From: Streptomyces sp. 840.1
GTDB lineage: Bacteria; Actinomycetota; Actinomycetes; Streptomycetales; Streptomycetaceae
Direction of reading: 5' to 3'
DNA: 64,000 nt
Assembly: GCF_003751445.1 (NCBI RefSeq)
Contig: NZ_RJUU01000001.1
Coordinates: 3,911,001-3,975,000 of the forward strand
Shown: one piece after another, positions 10,022 to 20,111 of the stretch
Layout: every line of letters begins with the position of its first letter
Numbering within the stretch: the stretch's first letter is position 1
The notes under the pieces: model-generated
What the model was told of the DNA's origin: nothing
What the model saw: the letters and a program-made list of their open reading frames with translations, nothing else
The model's database searches: none
Program-made: the position numbers and the translations under genes

Positions 10022-10154
10022 CCGGACGAGCCGCGTTCCGCCCGCGAAAACCTCTCGGTGTTGTCGTGGTGGAGTCGTAGGCTTGGTACTCCAGAGGTTG
10101 TCGAGCAGCGAGAACCCTGCAACGGGAGGTATGCGCAGGCCCGAGGGCCGGCCC

Positions 10155-11204
<1,050 letters not shown>

Positions 11205-11213
11205 CAGCGCACC

Positions 11214-11711
11214 ATGTCGATCGACGTCAACAACGAGTCCGGAACCGAGGTCGACGAGCAGGCGATCCTCGACATCGCCCGCTACGCACTCGCCCGGATG
11301 CGGATCCACCCGCTCTCCGAGCTCTCGGTGATCGTGGTGGACACCGACGCCATGGAACAGCTCCACATCCAGTGGATGGATCTGACGGGTCCGACCGATG
11401 TCATGTCCTTCCCGATGGACGAGCTGCGTCCGCCGGCCAAGGACGACGAGGAGCCCCCGCAGGGGCTCCTCGGTGACATCGTGCTCTGCCCGGAGGTCGC
11501 CAAGAAGCAGGGCGAGGACGCCGAGACGCAGCACTCCATGGACGAGGAGCTCCAGCTCCTCACCGTCCACGGGGTGCTGCACCTGCTCGGCTACGACCAC
11601 GAGGAGCCGGACGAGAAGGCCGAGATGTTCGGCCTCCAGGCGGCGATCGTGGACGGCTGGCGCGGTGAGCGCGGCATCACCGGCCCGTCGCCCGCCCCCA
11701 CCGTCTCGTGA
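11214..11711 (+). CDS. ybeY: Endoribonuclease YbeY (rRNA maturation factor)
   Basis: YbeY is a metal-dependent single-strand endoribonuclease involved in 16S rRNA 3' maturation and ribosome quality control. The 165-residue protein has the zinc motif [11 protein letters not shown] (three His in H-x3-H-x5-H) and the upstream segment [10 protein letters not shown]. Its stop overlaps the GTG start of the next gene by 4 bases (GTGA), so the genes are translationally coupled. The position directly after phoH is conserved across bacteria. Confidence 0.96.
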   Translation: MSIDVNNESGTEVDEQAILDIARYALARMRIHPLSELSVIVVDTDAMEQLHIQWMDLTGPTDVMSFPMDELRPPAKDDEEPPQGLLGDIVLCPEVAKKQGEDAETQHSMDEELQLLTVHGVLHLLGYDHEEPDEKAEMFGLQAAIVDGWRGERGITGPSPAPTVS

Positions 11712-13003
11712 GCCTGCCTCTCGTCCTCGGGGCTGTGGTGCTGGTCGTCGTCGGCTGGCTGGCGGCCTGCGCCGAGGCGGGTATCGCGCGGACGTCGAGT
11801 TTCCGGGCCGCCGAGGCGGTCCGCTCGGGCCGGCGCGGCAGCGAGAAGCTGGAACAGGTCGCGGCCGACCCCACGCGCTATCTCAACGTCGCCCTGCTGG
11901 TACGGGTCGCCTGTGAGATGTCGGCCGGGGTGCTGGTCACCTACGCCTGCCTCAAGGAACTCCCGGAGACCTGGGAGGCGCTGGCCGTCGCCATGGGGGT
12001 GATGGTCCTCGTCTCCTACGTCGCCATCGGGGTCTCGCCGCGCACCATCGGCCGCCAGCACCCGCTGAACACGGCCACGGCGGCGGCCTACGTCCTGCTT
12101 CCGCTGGCCAGGATCATGGGCCCGATCCCGCAGCTGCTCATCCTCATCGGCAACGCGCTGACGCCGGGCAAGGGGTTCCGCAAGGGGCCGTTCGCCAGCG
12201 AGGCCGAACTGCGGGCGATGGTCGACCTCGCGGAGCAGGAGTCGCTGATCGAGGACGAGGAGCGCCGCATGGTGCACTCCGTCTTCGAACTCGGTGACAC
12301 CCTCGTGCGCGAGGTGATGGTGCCGCGCACCGACCTGGTCTGCATCGAGCGCTACAAGACCATCCGCCAGGCCCTCACCCTCGCGCTGCGCTCCGGCTTC
12401 TCGCGGATCCCGGTCACCGGGGAGAACGAGGACGACATCGTCGGGATCGTCTACCTCAAGGACCTGGTCCGCAAGACGCACATCAACCGGGAATCGGAGG
12501 CCGACCTGGTCTCCACGGCGATGCGCCCCGCGGCGTTCGTGCCCGACACGAAGAACGCCGGCGACCTGCTGCGCGAGATGCAGCAGGACCGCAGCCACGT
12601 CGCGGTCGTCATCGACGAGTACGGCGGTACGGCGGGCATCGTCACCATCGAGGACATCCTGGAGGAGATCGTCGGCGAGATCACCGACGAGTACGACCGC
12701 GAACTCCCGCCGGTCCAAGAGCTGGAGAACGGCTGCTTCCGGGTGACCGCGCGCCTCGACATCGGAGACCTCGGCGGGCTGTTCGGCCTCGACGAGTACG
12801 ACGACGAGGACGTGGAGACCGTCGGCGGGCTGCTCGCGAAGGCGCTGGGCCGGGTGCCGATCGCCGGTGCGTCCTCCCAGGTGGAGCTGCCCGACGGGCG
12901 ACGGCTGCTGCTGACCGCCGAGTCCCCGGCGGGCCGCCGGAACAAGATCGTCACGGTGCTGGTGGAGCCGGTGGCTCCGCCCGAGGAGGAGGCGGCGGCA
13001 TGA
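11708..13003 (+). CDS. Hemolysin-family CBS-domain membrane protein (CNNM/CorC type)
   Basis: The product is a 431-residue membrane protein of the CNNM/CorC family, linked to divalent cation (Mg or Co) efflux or homeostasis. It has an N-terminal DUF21 domain with about three membrane segments (residues 1-140), a tandem CBS pair (about 200-325, including VPRTDLVC and [14 protein letters not shown]) and a C-terminal CorC/HlyC domain (about 345-420). It is coupled to ybeY by a GTGA overlap and to the next gene by an ATGA overlap. In Firmicutes and actinobacteria this gene often follows ybeY. The name 'hemolysin' is historical and no haemolytic role is implied. Confidence 0.9.
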   Translation: MSLPLVLGAVVLVVVGWLAACAEAGIARTSSFRAAEAVRSGRRGSEKLEQVAADPTRYLNVALLVRVACEMSAGVLVTYACLKELPETWEALAVAMGVMVLVSYVAIGVSPRTIGRQHPLNTATAAAYVLLPLARIMGPIPQLLILIGNALTPGKGFRKGPFASEAELRAMVDLAEQESLIEDEERRMVHSVFELGDTLVREVMVPRTDLVCIERYKTIRQALTLALRSGFSRIPVTGENEDDIVGIVYLKDLVRKTHINRESEADLVSTAMRPAAFVPDTKNAGDLLREMQQDRSHVAVVIDEYGGTAGIVTIEDILEEIVGEITDEYDRELPPVQELENGCFRVTARLDIGDLGGLFGLDEYDDEDVETVGGLLAKALGRVPIAGASSQVELPDGRRLLLTAESPAGRRNKIVTVLVEPVAPPEEEAAA

Positions 13004-13353
13004 CTCCGAAGGAGCTGAGGGCGTTCTGCCTCGGGTTCAACGCGAGTACCGAGGAGTTCCCGTTCGGGCCGGAGGCGTCCGTCTTCAAGGTGCTCGGCAA
13101 GATGTTCGCGCTGAGCTCCCTGGACGCGCGGCCGCTGACGGTGAACCTCAAGTGCGACCCCGACGACGCGGTGCGGCTCCGGGAGGAGTACGAGGCCGTG
13201 GCGCCGGGGTGGCACATGAACAAGCGGCACTGGAACACGGTGACGGTGTCGGGGCTGCCGGCCGCGAAGGTGCGTGAGCTGATCGAGGACAGCTACGACC
13301 TGGTGGTCGCGGGGCTGCCCCGGGCGGAGCGGTTGCGGCTGGACCGGGCGTAG
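13000..13353 (+). CDS. MmcQ/YjbR family protein
   Basis: This small (117-residue) cytoplasmic protein has a CyaY-like fold with the MmcQ/YjbR signature: SVFKVLGKMFAL near residue 27, VNLKCDPDDA near residue 47 and HMNKRHWNTV near residue 73. Family members are described as DNA-binding proteins, but the biochemical role is unsettled. The ATG overlaps the stop of the CBS protein (ATGA), making it the last gene of the phoH-ybeY-CBS-mmcQ run. A GC hairpin follows it. Confidence 0.88.
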   Translation: MTPKELRAFCLGFNASTEEFPFGPEASVFKVLGKMFALSSLDARPLTVNLKCDPDDAVRLREEYEAVAPGWHMNKRHWNTVTVSGLPAAKVRELIEDSYDLVVAGLPRAERLRLDRA

Positions 13354-13365
13354 GGCCGGGGGTTC

Positions 13366-13380
13366 GGGGGCGGTGCCCCC
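13366..13380. terminator. Hairpin terminator between convergent genes
   Basis: GGGGGC and GCCCCC arms pair around a GGT loop just after the MmcQ stop. Downstream lie two copies of AATCGCCGG (13396-13404 and 13432-13440) embedded in GC-rich sequence, a common kind of Streptomyces intergenic repeat. The element probably ends transcription from both the operon on the left and the convergent MFS gene. Confidence 0.6.
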
Positions 13381-13447
13381 GGGCCCCCGCTCCTCAATCG
13401 CCGGAGGGGCCTGCAATGCCCGCGCGGCTTTAATCGCCGGCGAGGCG

Positions 13448-14893
13448 TCAGTTGCCCGCCCGGTCCGCATTGCGCGTGCGGCTCGAGAGGCCCGCGGCCA
13501 CCACTGCCGCCGCGACGATGAGCAGGACCGCGGCGGCCGCCACCACGGTCCGGACCCCGTCCAGCAGTGAGCTCCGGGCGGTCGCGACCACGCCGAGCAG
13601 CGGGATGCCGATCGTGAGGCCCACCTGCTGGGTCGTGGTGACCAGGCCCGTCGCCAGGCCCTGCTCCTCGTTCGGCACGCCCGAGGTGACGGTCAGCCCG
13701 TACGCGATGATCGCGCCCAGGTGGCACACGCTGGCCAGTGAGACCGCGAGGGTCGCCAGCCAGACGCCCGAGTCCGCGCCGAGCCCCAGCAGTGCCGCGA
13801 TGAACAGCCCCTGGCCCAGCAGCGAGAAGGACAGGGTCCGCCGGGCACCGATCCGGCCGATCACCTTCGGGGCGTACACCCCGGCCGCCACCGACGCGAT
13901 GCCCTGCACCCCGAAGACCAGCCCGGTCCCGAACGCCGACAGGCCGAGCACTTCCTGGAGGTACAGGGTCAGCACGAACACGACGGTGGTCATCATCGAG
14001 AAGGTGAGCAGCCCGCCCAGATTGCCGAAGGCCACCGTGCGGCGGCGGAGCATCGGCAGCGAGACCAGGGGGGCCGGGGTACGCGACTCGACGACCGCGA
14101 AGGCGGCGAGCAGGGCGATGCCGGCCACCAGTGACACCTGCACGTCCGTGCGCCCGAACCCGTGCTCGGCGGCCGTGGAAAGGGCGTAGATCAGGGCGAG
14201 GAGCCCGCCGGTGACCGTCGCCGCACCAGGGATGTCGAGCCTCGGCCGGTCGGGCGTACGGGACTCGGTGAGCAGCGCGGGGGCCGTCGCGAGCACCGCC
14301 ACCGCGGCCACCGTCAGCAGCCCCATCGTGGAGCGCCAGCCCAGGGTGTCGGTGAGGGTCCCGCCGGCCACCATGCCGACGGTGAAGCCGAGGGAGAGCA
14401 GTGTGCCGCTGATGCCGAGCGCGCGGTCGCGCAGCGGCCCCTCCGGGAAGGTGGTCGTGAGCAGGGACATCCCGGTCGGCACGATCACCGCGGCACCGAG
14501 GCCCTGGAGCGCCCGGCCGGTGAGGAAGACGGCCGGGTTCCAGGCGAGGGTGGCCAGCAGCGAGGCGGCCCCGAACACGGCGAGACCGGTGAGGAACATC
14601 CGGCGGCGTCCGTAGAGGTCGGCGATCCGGCCGAACAGGAGCAGGAAGCCGCCGGACGGCAGCGCGAAAGCGGTGATCGCCCACTGCAGACCGGACCGGC
14701 TGAGGCCGAGGTCGTCACCGAGGACGGGCAGCGCCACGTTCAGTACGGAGAAGTCGAGCGACACCATGAACTGGGCGGCGCACAGGACGAGGAGGACCAG
14801 CCGGGCCCGGCCGGAGAGCCGGTCCTGGGCAGGGGGAGTGGGAGCGGGAGGGATGACAGCTTCTTGAGCCGGGGGATGGATCGCCATGCCCAT
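13448..14893 (-). CDS. MFS transporter, drug-efflux type
   Basis: This 481-residue major facilitator resembles DHA2-type multidrug exporters. Visible marks are the early D/P-containing segment MVSLDFSVLNVALPVLG, the A-loop motif GRIADLYGRRR and about 12-14 membrane segments. The ATG at 14893 is taken; the one two codons later is equally possible. It is divergent from an HTH regulator gene 92 bases away, a layout repeated at 37.9-40.4 kb. The regulator most likely controls this exporter. The substrate is unknown. Confidence 0.85.
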   Translation of the reverse strand: MGMAIHPPAQEAVIPPAPTPPAQDRLSGRARLVLLVLCAAQFMVSLDFSVLNVALPVLGDDLGLSRSGLQWAITAFALPSGGFLLLFGRIADLYGRRRMFLTGLAVFGAASLLATLAWNPAVFLTGRALQGLGAAVIVPTGMSLLTTTFPEGPLRDRALGISGTLLSLGFTVGMVAGGTLTDTLGWRSTMGLLTVAAVAVLATAPALLTESRTPDRPRLDIPGAATVTGGLLALIYALSTAAEHGFGRTDVQVSLVAGIALLAAFAVVESRTPAPLVSLPMLRRRTVAFGNLGGLLTFSMMTTVVFVLTLYLQEVLGLSAFGTGLVFGVQGIASVAAGVYAPKVIGRIGARRTLSFSLLGQGLFIAALLGLGADSGVWLATLAVSLASVCHLGAIIAYGLTVTSGVPNEEQGLATGLVTTTQQVGLTIGIPLLGVVATARSSLLDGVRTVVAAAAVLLIVAAAVVAAGLSSRTRNADRAGN

Positions 14894-14985
14894 GAGCCTG
14901 CGGCCGCCGGAATATCCGTGGGGAGCGGGAACTTATCCTGTTGGCCGCACCACCAGGCAGCGGGCCCGGACACCAGGGGGAGCAC

Positions 14986-15885
14986 GTGGGCACACCGGCC
15001 CGGACCATGGCCGACAGGGGCAAGGCGCACCGTCTCGGCGAGCTGCGGGAGTTCCTGATGAGCCGGCGGGCGCGGGTCAGCCCGTCCGACGCGGGCCTCC
15101 CGGACGGCGGTGCCAGGCGCCGCACCCCGGGGCTGCGCCGCGAGGAGGTCGCCGTCCTCGCCGGAGTGGGCGTCTCCTGGTACCAGTGGCTGGAGCAGGG
15201 CCGGGACATCACCGTGTCGCCGCAGGTGCTGGACTCGGTGGCGCGGGTGCTGCGGCTCAGCAGCGCCGAACGCCGTCACCTCTACGTGCTCGCCGGACTC
15301 AACCCGCCCGCCGCGCAGGTCGACCCGGCCCATGCGGACATGTGCGACGGGCTGCAGCGGCTGCTGGACCGCTGGATGCCCTTCCCGGCCCACATCATGG
15401 ACGCGTACTGGAACGTCATCCTGTACAACGACGCGGCCGCGACGGTGATGGGGATGGGACCGGGCCGGACGCAGAACTGCGTGATCGACTTCTTCACCGA
15501 CCCGGTCCACCGCGCCCGGCGCAAGGACTGGGAGGAGATCGCGGCGCAGGTCGTCGCCCAGTTCCGGGCCGCCTGTTCCGAATGCCCGGACGACGAGGGG
15601 TTCCGGGAGATCGTGGCCGAGGCGCGTGAGCGCAGCCCCGAGTTCGCCGAGCTCTGGGAGCGGCGGGACATCGCGCCCGGCGGTCAGATGCGCAAGGAGC
15701 TGCAGCATCCGGTGGTGGGCTCGCTGGTCGTGGAGGCCACCCAGCTGCGCATCCCGGCCCGCCCGGACCTGGTGATCGTGCTGCACAACCCGTGGCCGGG
15801 CACCGGCACCGAGGAGAAGTTCCGCCTGCTGGCCTCCCCGGAGGGCCGCCGGGGCATGATGCACCAGGTCCAGGCCCAGGGCTGA
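14986..15885 (+). CDS. HTH transcriptional regulator with MmyB-like ligand-binding domain
   Basis: The 299-residue protein has an N-terminal XRE-type helix-turn-helix (about residues 15-90) with RRRTPGLRREEVAVLAGV and WYQWLEQGRDITVSPQVL. The C-terminal MmyB-type ligand-binding domain (about 100-285) is PAS-like. The GTG at 14986 follows AGGGGGAG; an ATG at 15007 is possible. Such proteins usually repress a neighbouring exporter or dehydrogenase until a ligand binds. The divergent MFS gene is the obvious target. A close relative with the same layout lies at 39507-40451. Confidence 0.88.
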   Translation: MGTPARTMADRGKAHRLGELREFLMSRRARVSPSDAGLPDGGARRRTPGLRREEVAVLAGVGVSWYQWLEQGRDITVSPQVLDSVARVLRLSSAERRHLYVLAGLNPPAAQVDPAHADMCDGLQRLLDRWMPFPAHIMDAYWNVILYNDAAATVMGMGPGRTQNCVIDFFTDPVHRARRKDWEEIAAQVVAQFRAACSECPDDEGFREIVAEARERSPEFAELWERRDIAPGGQMRKELQHPVVGSLVVEATQLRIPARPDLVIVLHNPWPGTGTEEKFRLLASPEGRRGMMHQVQAQG

Positions 15886-15941
15886 GCGGGCCGGGCGCCC
15901 CGGTGCCGCGCACCCGGCCCCCGGCTTCGTATGCTCGGCAC

Positions 15942-16295
15942 ATGAGCGATAGCACCGAACTCGGCGCCGAGGACCGCAAGATCGTCACGCTGGCGCGCAG
16001 CGCCCGCGCCCGCAACGGAGTGCCGGAGGGCGCGGCCGTACGGGACGAGACCGGACGCACGTACGTGGCGGGCACGGTGGAGCTGGAGTCGCTGCGCCTC
16101 AGCGCGCTGCGGACGGCCGTCGCCATGGCCGTGGCGAGCGGCGCCACCTCGCTGGAGGCGGCCGCGGTCGTCTCCGAGGCCGAGGAGCCCTCGCCGGAGG
16201 ACCGGGCCGCGGTACGGGACCTGGGAGGGGCCGGAACGCCGGTGCTGCTCGCCGGTCCGGACGGGGTGCTGCGGCTCACCGTGACGGCGGGCTGA
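15942..16295 (+). CDS. Cytidine deaminase-like protein
   Basis: This 117-residue protein resembles the short cytidine deaminase-like proteins encoded near era in streptomycetes. It has VPEGAAVRDETGRTYVAGTVE and LSALRTAVAMAVASGA, where a true cytidine deaminase would have C/HAE and PCxxC zinc motifs. Those cysteines are absent, so it is probably not an active zinc deaminase. The ATG follows a short GGCAC stretch without a strong ribosome binding site. The gene ends just before a very long terminator hairpin. Its role is unknown. Confidence 0.7.
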   Translation: MSDSTELGAEDRKIVTLARSARARNGVPEGAAVRDETGRTYVAGTVELESLRLSALRTAVAMAVASGATSLEAAAVVSEAEEPSPEDRAAVRDLGGAGTPVLLAGPDGVLRLTVTAG

Positions 16296-16310
16296 CCTTC
16301 GCAGGACCGG

Positions 16311-16367
16311 CACTTCGTGTGCGAACGCCCGGCGTCCCATCGGCGCCGGGCGTTCGCACACGAAGTG
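16311..16367. terminator. Long perfect hairpin, bidirectional-type terminator
   Basis: Two 24-base arms pair without mismatch: 16311-16334 (starts CACTTCGTGTGCG) and 16344-16367 (ends CACACGAAGTG), around a 9-base loop TCCCATCGG. One further G-C pair extends it to 25. There is no T tract, which is usual in Streptomyces. It separates the deaminase-like gene from the WxL gene. Confidence 0.85.
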
Positions 16368-16382
16368 CGGGAAACATGGATC

Positions 16383-16407
16383 TTGACACCATCTGATGGT
16401 CCATCAG
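16383..16407 (+). promoter_or_regulatory. Candidate promoter and operator of the WxL gene
   Basis: A perfect -35 hexamer TTGACA (16383-16388) is followed after 4 bases by a perfect palindrome, CTGATGG-T-CCATCAG (16393-16407). A regulator bound there would sit between the -35 and -10 elements. The WxL start codon is 106 bases further on, leaving a fairly long 5' leader that is less GC-rich than the genes. The binding protein is unknown. Confidence 0.55.
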
Positions 16408-16512
16408 TCAGCGCATTTCGATCCCATTGACTTCTTTTCGGCCCCAGTCATCAATGGCCCCCTGCCGGCGCGGAAGAGCCGCCGCGCCGCACATTTCGCA
16501 GGAGGGGGCTCC

Positions 16513-17874
16513 ATGAGTCCAGCCGTTCGAAGATCCGACAGCCCGGGAACGCGGCGCCGAAGCCGCTGGGCCGCCGCGCTGGGGGTGGGCGCGCTCGTCG
16601 TCACCGGGGGAGGGCTGCTCGCAGGCCCCGCCCAGGCCATGGCGACGGCCTCCGTCGCGGTGGACTTCCCGACCCACTGCATCCCGCCCGCCATCGCCGG
16701 GATCCCGCCGATCGACGGGACGACGTCCGCGCAGATCAGCGTCGACAACGCGGCCCCGAAGGTCGGCGAGACGGTCACGGTGACGTACAAGGTCGTCAAA
16801 CCGGCCGCGAGCAATCCGGTCGATCTGGCGCTGCCCGCCGACATCATGACGCCGACCGGCAAGGTCACCGTCGCCGGAGCGCAGTCCGCCGACATCACGG
16901 TGGCCGGCCCGAAGAAGAACGACCCGGTGCCCGGCAAGGGCGAATTCCCGTCGTTCTCCATGACCGGCACCTTCACGGTCACCGCGCCCGGCCAGATCAC
17001 GCTGTCGCCCGGCAACTACAACATCCACACCAGCTACATCATGGAGCTGGACACGCCCTGCACGGTCACCGATCCGCCCGCGCCCGTCTCCCAGACGATC
17101 ATCGCGACGGACGGCGGCGGCCAGGTCAACGAACGCGCCATCCAGCTCGCCGCGGCCTCCGGCGCTGCCGGTGACCAGGTCGGCGTGACCGGGTCGAAGT
17201 TCACCCCGGGCGCCTCCGTCACCCTCGCGGGCCGGGCCGGGGACGCCCCGACCGGCGACACGGCGACGGCCACCGCCGACGGCTCGGGCGCCTTCACCGG
17301 ACAGCTCACCGTCAACGACCCGGCGACCACCGGGATCGTCGCCTACGAGGGCGCGGCCTGGGACGCCGCCAAGGGCGCGGGCCCCCAGGCCTACACCGTC
17401 ACCGGCGGCGGGGAGACACCGGACGGCAGCCAGCGGCTGACCTCGACCGTCAAGGCGGGCACGCTCTCCATGACGCAGGCCGGGGACTCCGTCGAACTCT
17501 CGGCGGTCGACTTCGGCAAGGGCGGCGCATCCACCGGCGCCCTGCGGACGGTGACGGTCAAGGACTTCCGAGGCGGCCCCGCAGGCTGGTCGCTGACCGG
17601 CAAGGTCACCGACTTCAAGGGCCCGGCCGGTGCCACCATCGGCGCCTCCGCGCTCGGCTGGAGCCCGGCCTGCGCGGCGAAGGCCGGCAGCCCGAGCACC
17701 TGCGCGGCGGGTTCCGAGGGTCCGGTCGGCAGCGCGGGAGCCACCCTGGCCTCCACGCCGAACGGCGCCTTCACCGGCGGCGAGTTCACCGTCGACGCCG
17801 GGCTGTCGCTGGACGTGCCGGCGTACTCCGCGACCGGCGCCTACTCCGGAGTGCTCACACTCACCCTGACGTGA
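16513..17874 (+). CDS. Secreted WxL-domain-like surface protein
   Basis: The 453-residue protein has a twin-basic-rich signal peptide cleaved near AQA (residue 42) and is predicted to be exported. The middle shows Ig-like beta segments. Residues about 315-453 resemble a WxL cell-wall-binding domain, with the first motif GWSLTG (W at residue 359) and a C-terminal YSGVLTLTLT. The second Trp of the usual motif is replaced by Leu. WxL proteins in Firmicutes attach non-covalently to peptidoglycan and work with DUF916 membrane proteins; such a partner is the next gene. I chose the ATG at 16513 after GGAGGGGG. The ligand is unknown. Confidence 0.78.
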   Translation: MSPAVRRSDSPGTRRRSRWAAALGVGALVVTGGGLLAGPAQAMATASVAVDFPTHCIPPAIAGIPPIDGTTSAQISVDNAAPKVGETVTVTYKVVKPAASNPVDLALPADIMTPTGKVTVAGAQSADITVAGPKKNDPVPGKGEFPSFSMTGTFTVTAPGQITLSPGNYNIHTSYIMELDTPCTVTDPPAPVSQTIIATDGGGQVNERAIQLAAASGAAGDQVGVTGSKFTPGASVTLAGRAGDAPTGDTATATADGSGAFTGQLTVNDPATTGIVAYEGAAWDAAKGAGPQAYTVTGGGETPDGSQRLTSTVKAGTLSMTQAGDSVELSAVDFGKGGASTGALRTVTVKDFRGGPAGWSLTGKVTDFKGPAGATIGASALGWSPACAAKAGSPSTCAAGSEGPVGSAGATLASTPNGAFTGGEFTVDAGLSLDVPAYSATGAYSGVLTLTLT

Positions 17875-17963
17875 GCCCGTGAGCAGTGATCCACCGGTGG
17901 GCCGGGCGCGCACCCGGCCGGTCCACCCACCCCGCCAACGCGTGCACCCTGGGGGCCCGCACC

Positions 17964-18917
17964 GTGCGCAAGCTGTCCGTTCTCCTGTCGTCCCTGCTGT
18001 CCACCGCCCTGCTCCTGCTGGGCGCCCCCGCGGCCGGTGCCGCCGACAACGGCAGCTGGTCGGTCTTCCCGGCCACCACCGCCACCGGCACCCGGCCGTA
18101 CTTCTACCTCTCGGCCGACCCCGGAGCCACCCTCACCGACAAGGTCACCGTCAAGAACAAGACCGCCGACCCGCTGACCTTCCGGCTGTACGCGGCCGAC
18201 GCGTACAACACCGAACGCGACGGCGGGTTCGCGGTCCGCGCGCAGAACGAGAAACAGCGCTCCGTCGGCGCCTGGGCCACCACCGACCGCGACCGGGTCA
18301 CGGTCAAACCGCACGGCTCGGTCACCGTACCCGTCACGATCAAGGTCCCCGAGGACGCCGAACCGGGCGACCACCCCGGCGCCCTCGTCGCCCTGGACGA
18401 GCGCATCGACCCCGCGGACGCGGGCGCGGTGGCCGTCGGCATCCAGAAGGCCGTCGGCGCCCGCATCTACCTGCGGATCAACGGCCCGACGATGCCCGCG
18501 CTCTCCGTCGACGACGTCCGCGTCGAGCACACCCAGCCACTGGTCCCGGGCACCGGGAAGTCCCGCGCCGTCATCTCGTACACGCTGCACAACCGGGGCA
18601 ACGTCACCCTCAGCCCCAAGGTCGCGCTCAAGGCCGAGGGCCTGTTCGGCCGCACCCTGCTCGCCCGTGACCTGAAACGGATTCCGGCCGAGCTGCTGCC
18701 CCGCCAGGAGGTCCGGCTCACCGAGGAGTGGAAGGGCGCGCCGCAGCTGGAGTGGGGCGAGGTCAGGCTGACCGCCAGCGCCCGCGACACCCGCGAGTCC
18801 GCCGCCGCCGGGTACTTCGCGCTGCCCTGGCTGGTCGCCGGGGTGCTGCTGGTGGTCCTCGCCGGGGGCGCGGGACTGTGGATACGGGCCCGCCGCAGCC
18901 GTCGCCGCACGGCCTGA
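17964..18917 (+). CDS. DUF916-type membrane-anchored partner of the WxL protein
   Basis: This 317-residue protein has a signal peptide (cleavage near AGA, residue 27). An extracellular DUF916-like domain follows (about 30-150, with RPYFYLSADPG and VTVKNKTADPLTFRLYAADA), then a second beta domain. One C-terminal membrane helix (about 288-308, LPWLVAGVLLVVLAGGAGLW) ends in a cytoplasmic RARRSRRR tail. This is the layout of WxL-associated DUF916/DUF3324 proteins that bind peptidoglycan. I chose the GTG at 17964 over a start at 17886 because GGGGG precedes it and it gives a clean signal peptide. It lies 89 bases after the WxL gene on the same strand. Confidence 0.78.
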   Translation: MRKLSVLLSSLLSTALLLLGAPAAGAADNGSWSVFPATTATGTRPYFYLSADPGATLTDKVTVKNKTADPLTFRLYAADAYNTERDGGFAVRAQNEKQRSVGAWATTDRDRVTVKPHGSVTVPVTIKVPEDAEPGDHPGALVALDERIDPADAGAVAVGIQKAVGARIYLRINGPTMPALSVDDVRVEHTQPLVPGTGKSRAVISYTLHNRGNVTLSPKVALKAEGLFGRTLLARDLKRIPAELLPRQEVRLTEEWKGAPQLEWGEVRLTASARDTRESAAAGYFALPWLVAGVLLVVLAGGAGLWIRARRSRRRTA

Positions 18918-18989
18918 GACGAGGGCCCCGGCGCCGCCGCCGGCCGTAGTGGTGCGGCAGTGCCGCCGGGATCGGGGACAATGGGCGCC

Positions 18990-19955
18990 ATGAGCGCTCG
19001 ACCTAACCCAGAAGCTGCTGCGCCGCAGGCAGAGAACACCGCCCCGCACCGGGCCGGCTTCGCCTGCTTCGTGGGCCGTCCCAACGCGGGCAAGTCCACC
19101 CTTACGAACGCTCTGGTCGGCCAGAAGGTGGCGATCACGTCCAACCGGCCACAGACCACCCGGCACACCGTGCGCGGCATCGTGCACCGGCCGGACGCGC
19201 AGCTGATCCTGGTCGACACCCCCGGCCTCCACAAGCCGCGCACCCTGCTGGGCGAGCGTCTCAACGACGTCGTACGCACCACCTGGGCGGAGGTCGACGT
19301 GATCGGCTTCTGCCTGCCCGCCGACCAGAAGCTCGGCCCCGGTGACAAGTACATCGTCAAGGAACTCGCGGGCATCAAGAAGACGCCCAAGATCGCGATC
19401 ATCACCAAGTCCGACCTGGTCGAGTCCAAGCAGCTCGCCGAACAGCTGCTGGCCGTCTCCCGCCTCGGCGAGGAGCTCGGCTTCGAGTGGGCGGAGATCA
19501 TCCCGGTCTCGGCCGTCAAGGACGACCAGGTCGGCCTGCTCGCCGACCTGATCGCCCCGCTGCTCCCCGAGAGCCCGCCGCTCTACCCCGAGGGCGACCT
19601 CACGGACGAGCCCGAGATGGTCATGGTCGCGGAGCTGATCCGGGAGGCCGCGCTCGAAGGCGTACGCGACGAGCTGCCGCACTCCATCGCGGTCGTCGTC
19701 GAGGAGATGCTGCCGCGCGAGGACCGTCCGGCGGACAAGCCACTGCTCGACATCCACGCCAACGTCTACATCGAGCGGCCCAGCCAGAAGGGCATCATCA
19801 TCGGCCCGAAGGGCAAGCGGCTCAAGGACGTCGGCACCAAGTCCCGCAAGCACATCGAGGCCCTGCTCGGCACGCCGGTCTTCCTCGACCTGCACGTGAA
19901 GGTCGCCAAGGACTGGCAGCGCGATCCGAAGCAGCTGCGCAAGCTGGGGTTCTGA
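18990..19955 (+). CDS. era: GTPase Era
   Basis: Era is an essential GTPase that binds 16S rRNA and assists 30S assembly. The 321-residue protein has the G1 motif GRPNAGKS (29-36), G2 TTRH, G3 DTPG and G4 TKSD. A C-terminal KH domain contains the GxxG loop IIGPKGKRLKDVG. The ATG at 18990 is chosen; an in-frame ATG at 18981 is possible. In actinobacteria era often lies downstream of phoH-ybeY-CBS; here MFS, HTH and WxL genes lie between. The last codons are duplicated in the downstream intergenic region. Confidence 0.96.
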   Translation: MSARPNPEAAAPQAENTAPHRAGFACFVGRPNAGKSTLTNALVGQKVAITSNRPQTTRHTVRGIVHRPDAQLILVDTPGLHKPRTLLGERLNDVVRTTWAEVDVIGFCLPADQKLGPGDKYIVKELAGIKKTPKIAIITKSDLVESKQLAEQLLAVSRLGEELGFEWAEIIPVSAVKDDQVGLLADLIAPLLPESPPLYPEGDLTDEPEMVMVAELIREAALEGVRDELPHSIAVVVEEMLPREDRPADKPLLDIHANVYIERPSQKGIIIGPKGKRLKDVGTKSRKHIEALLGTPVFLDLHVKVAKDWQRDPKQLRKLGF

Positions 19956-20051
19956 CCGCGAGCACGCACCGACGGCCGGCGGCCGGCGCAGCCGTGCGAA
20001 GCCGCTGAGGCCCCCGGGCCGAAGGGTGCGAGGACGGCCGTGGGAGTGGGC

Positions 20052-20082
20052 CCGAAGCAGCTGCGCAAGCTGGGATTCCGAC
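20052..20082 (+). repeat. Decayed duplicate of the 3' end of era
   Basis: This segment repeats bases 19926-19956, the last codons of era, exactly 126 bases downstream. The first 23 bases are identical (CCGAAGCAGCTGCGCAAGCT and GGG), and most of the next eight match. The era stop TGA has become CGA in the copy, so PKQLRKLGF runs on without stopping. The sequence between the copies shows no clear similarity to era. It looks like a small, decaying tandem duplication. Confidence 0.75.
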
Positions 20083-20111
20083 GTCCGCAGGCCCTCAGCC
20101 GTGCGCCGGTC

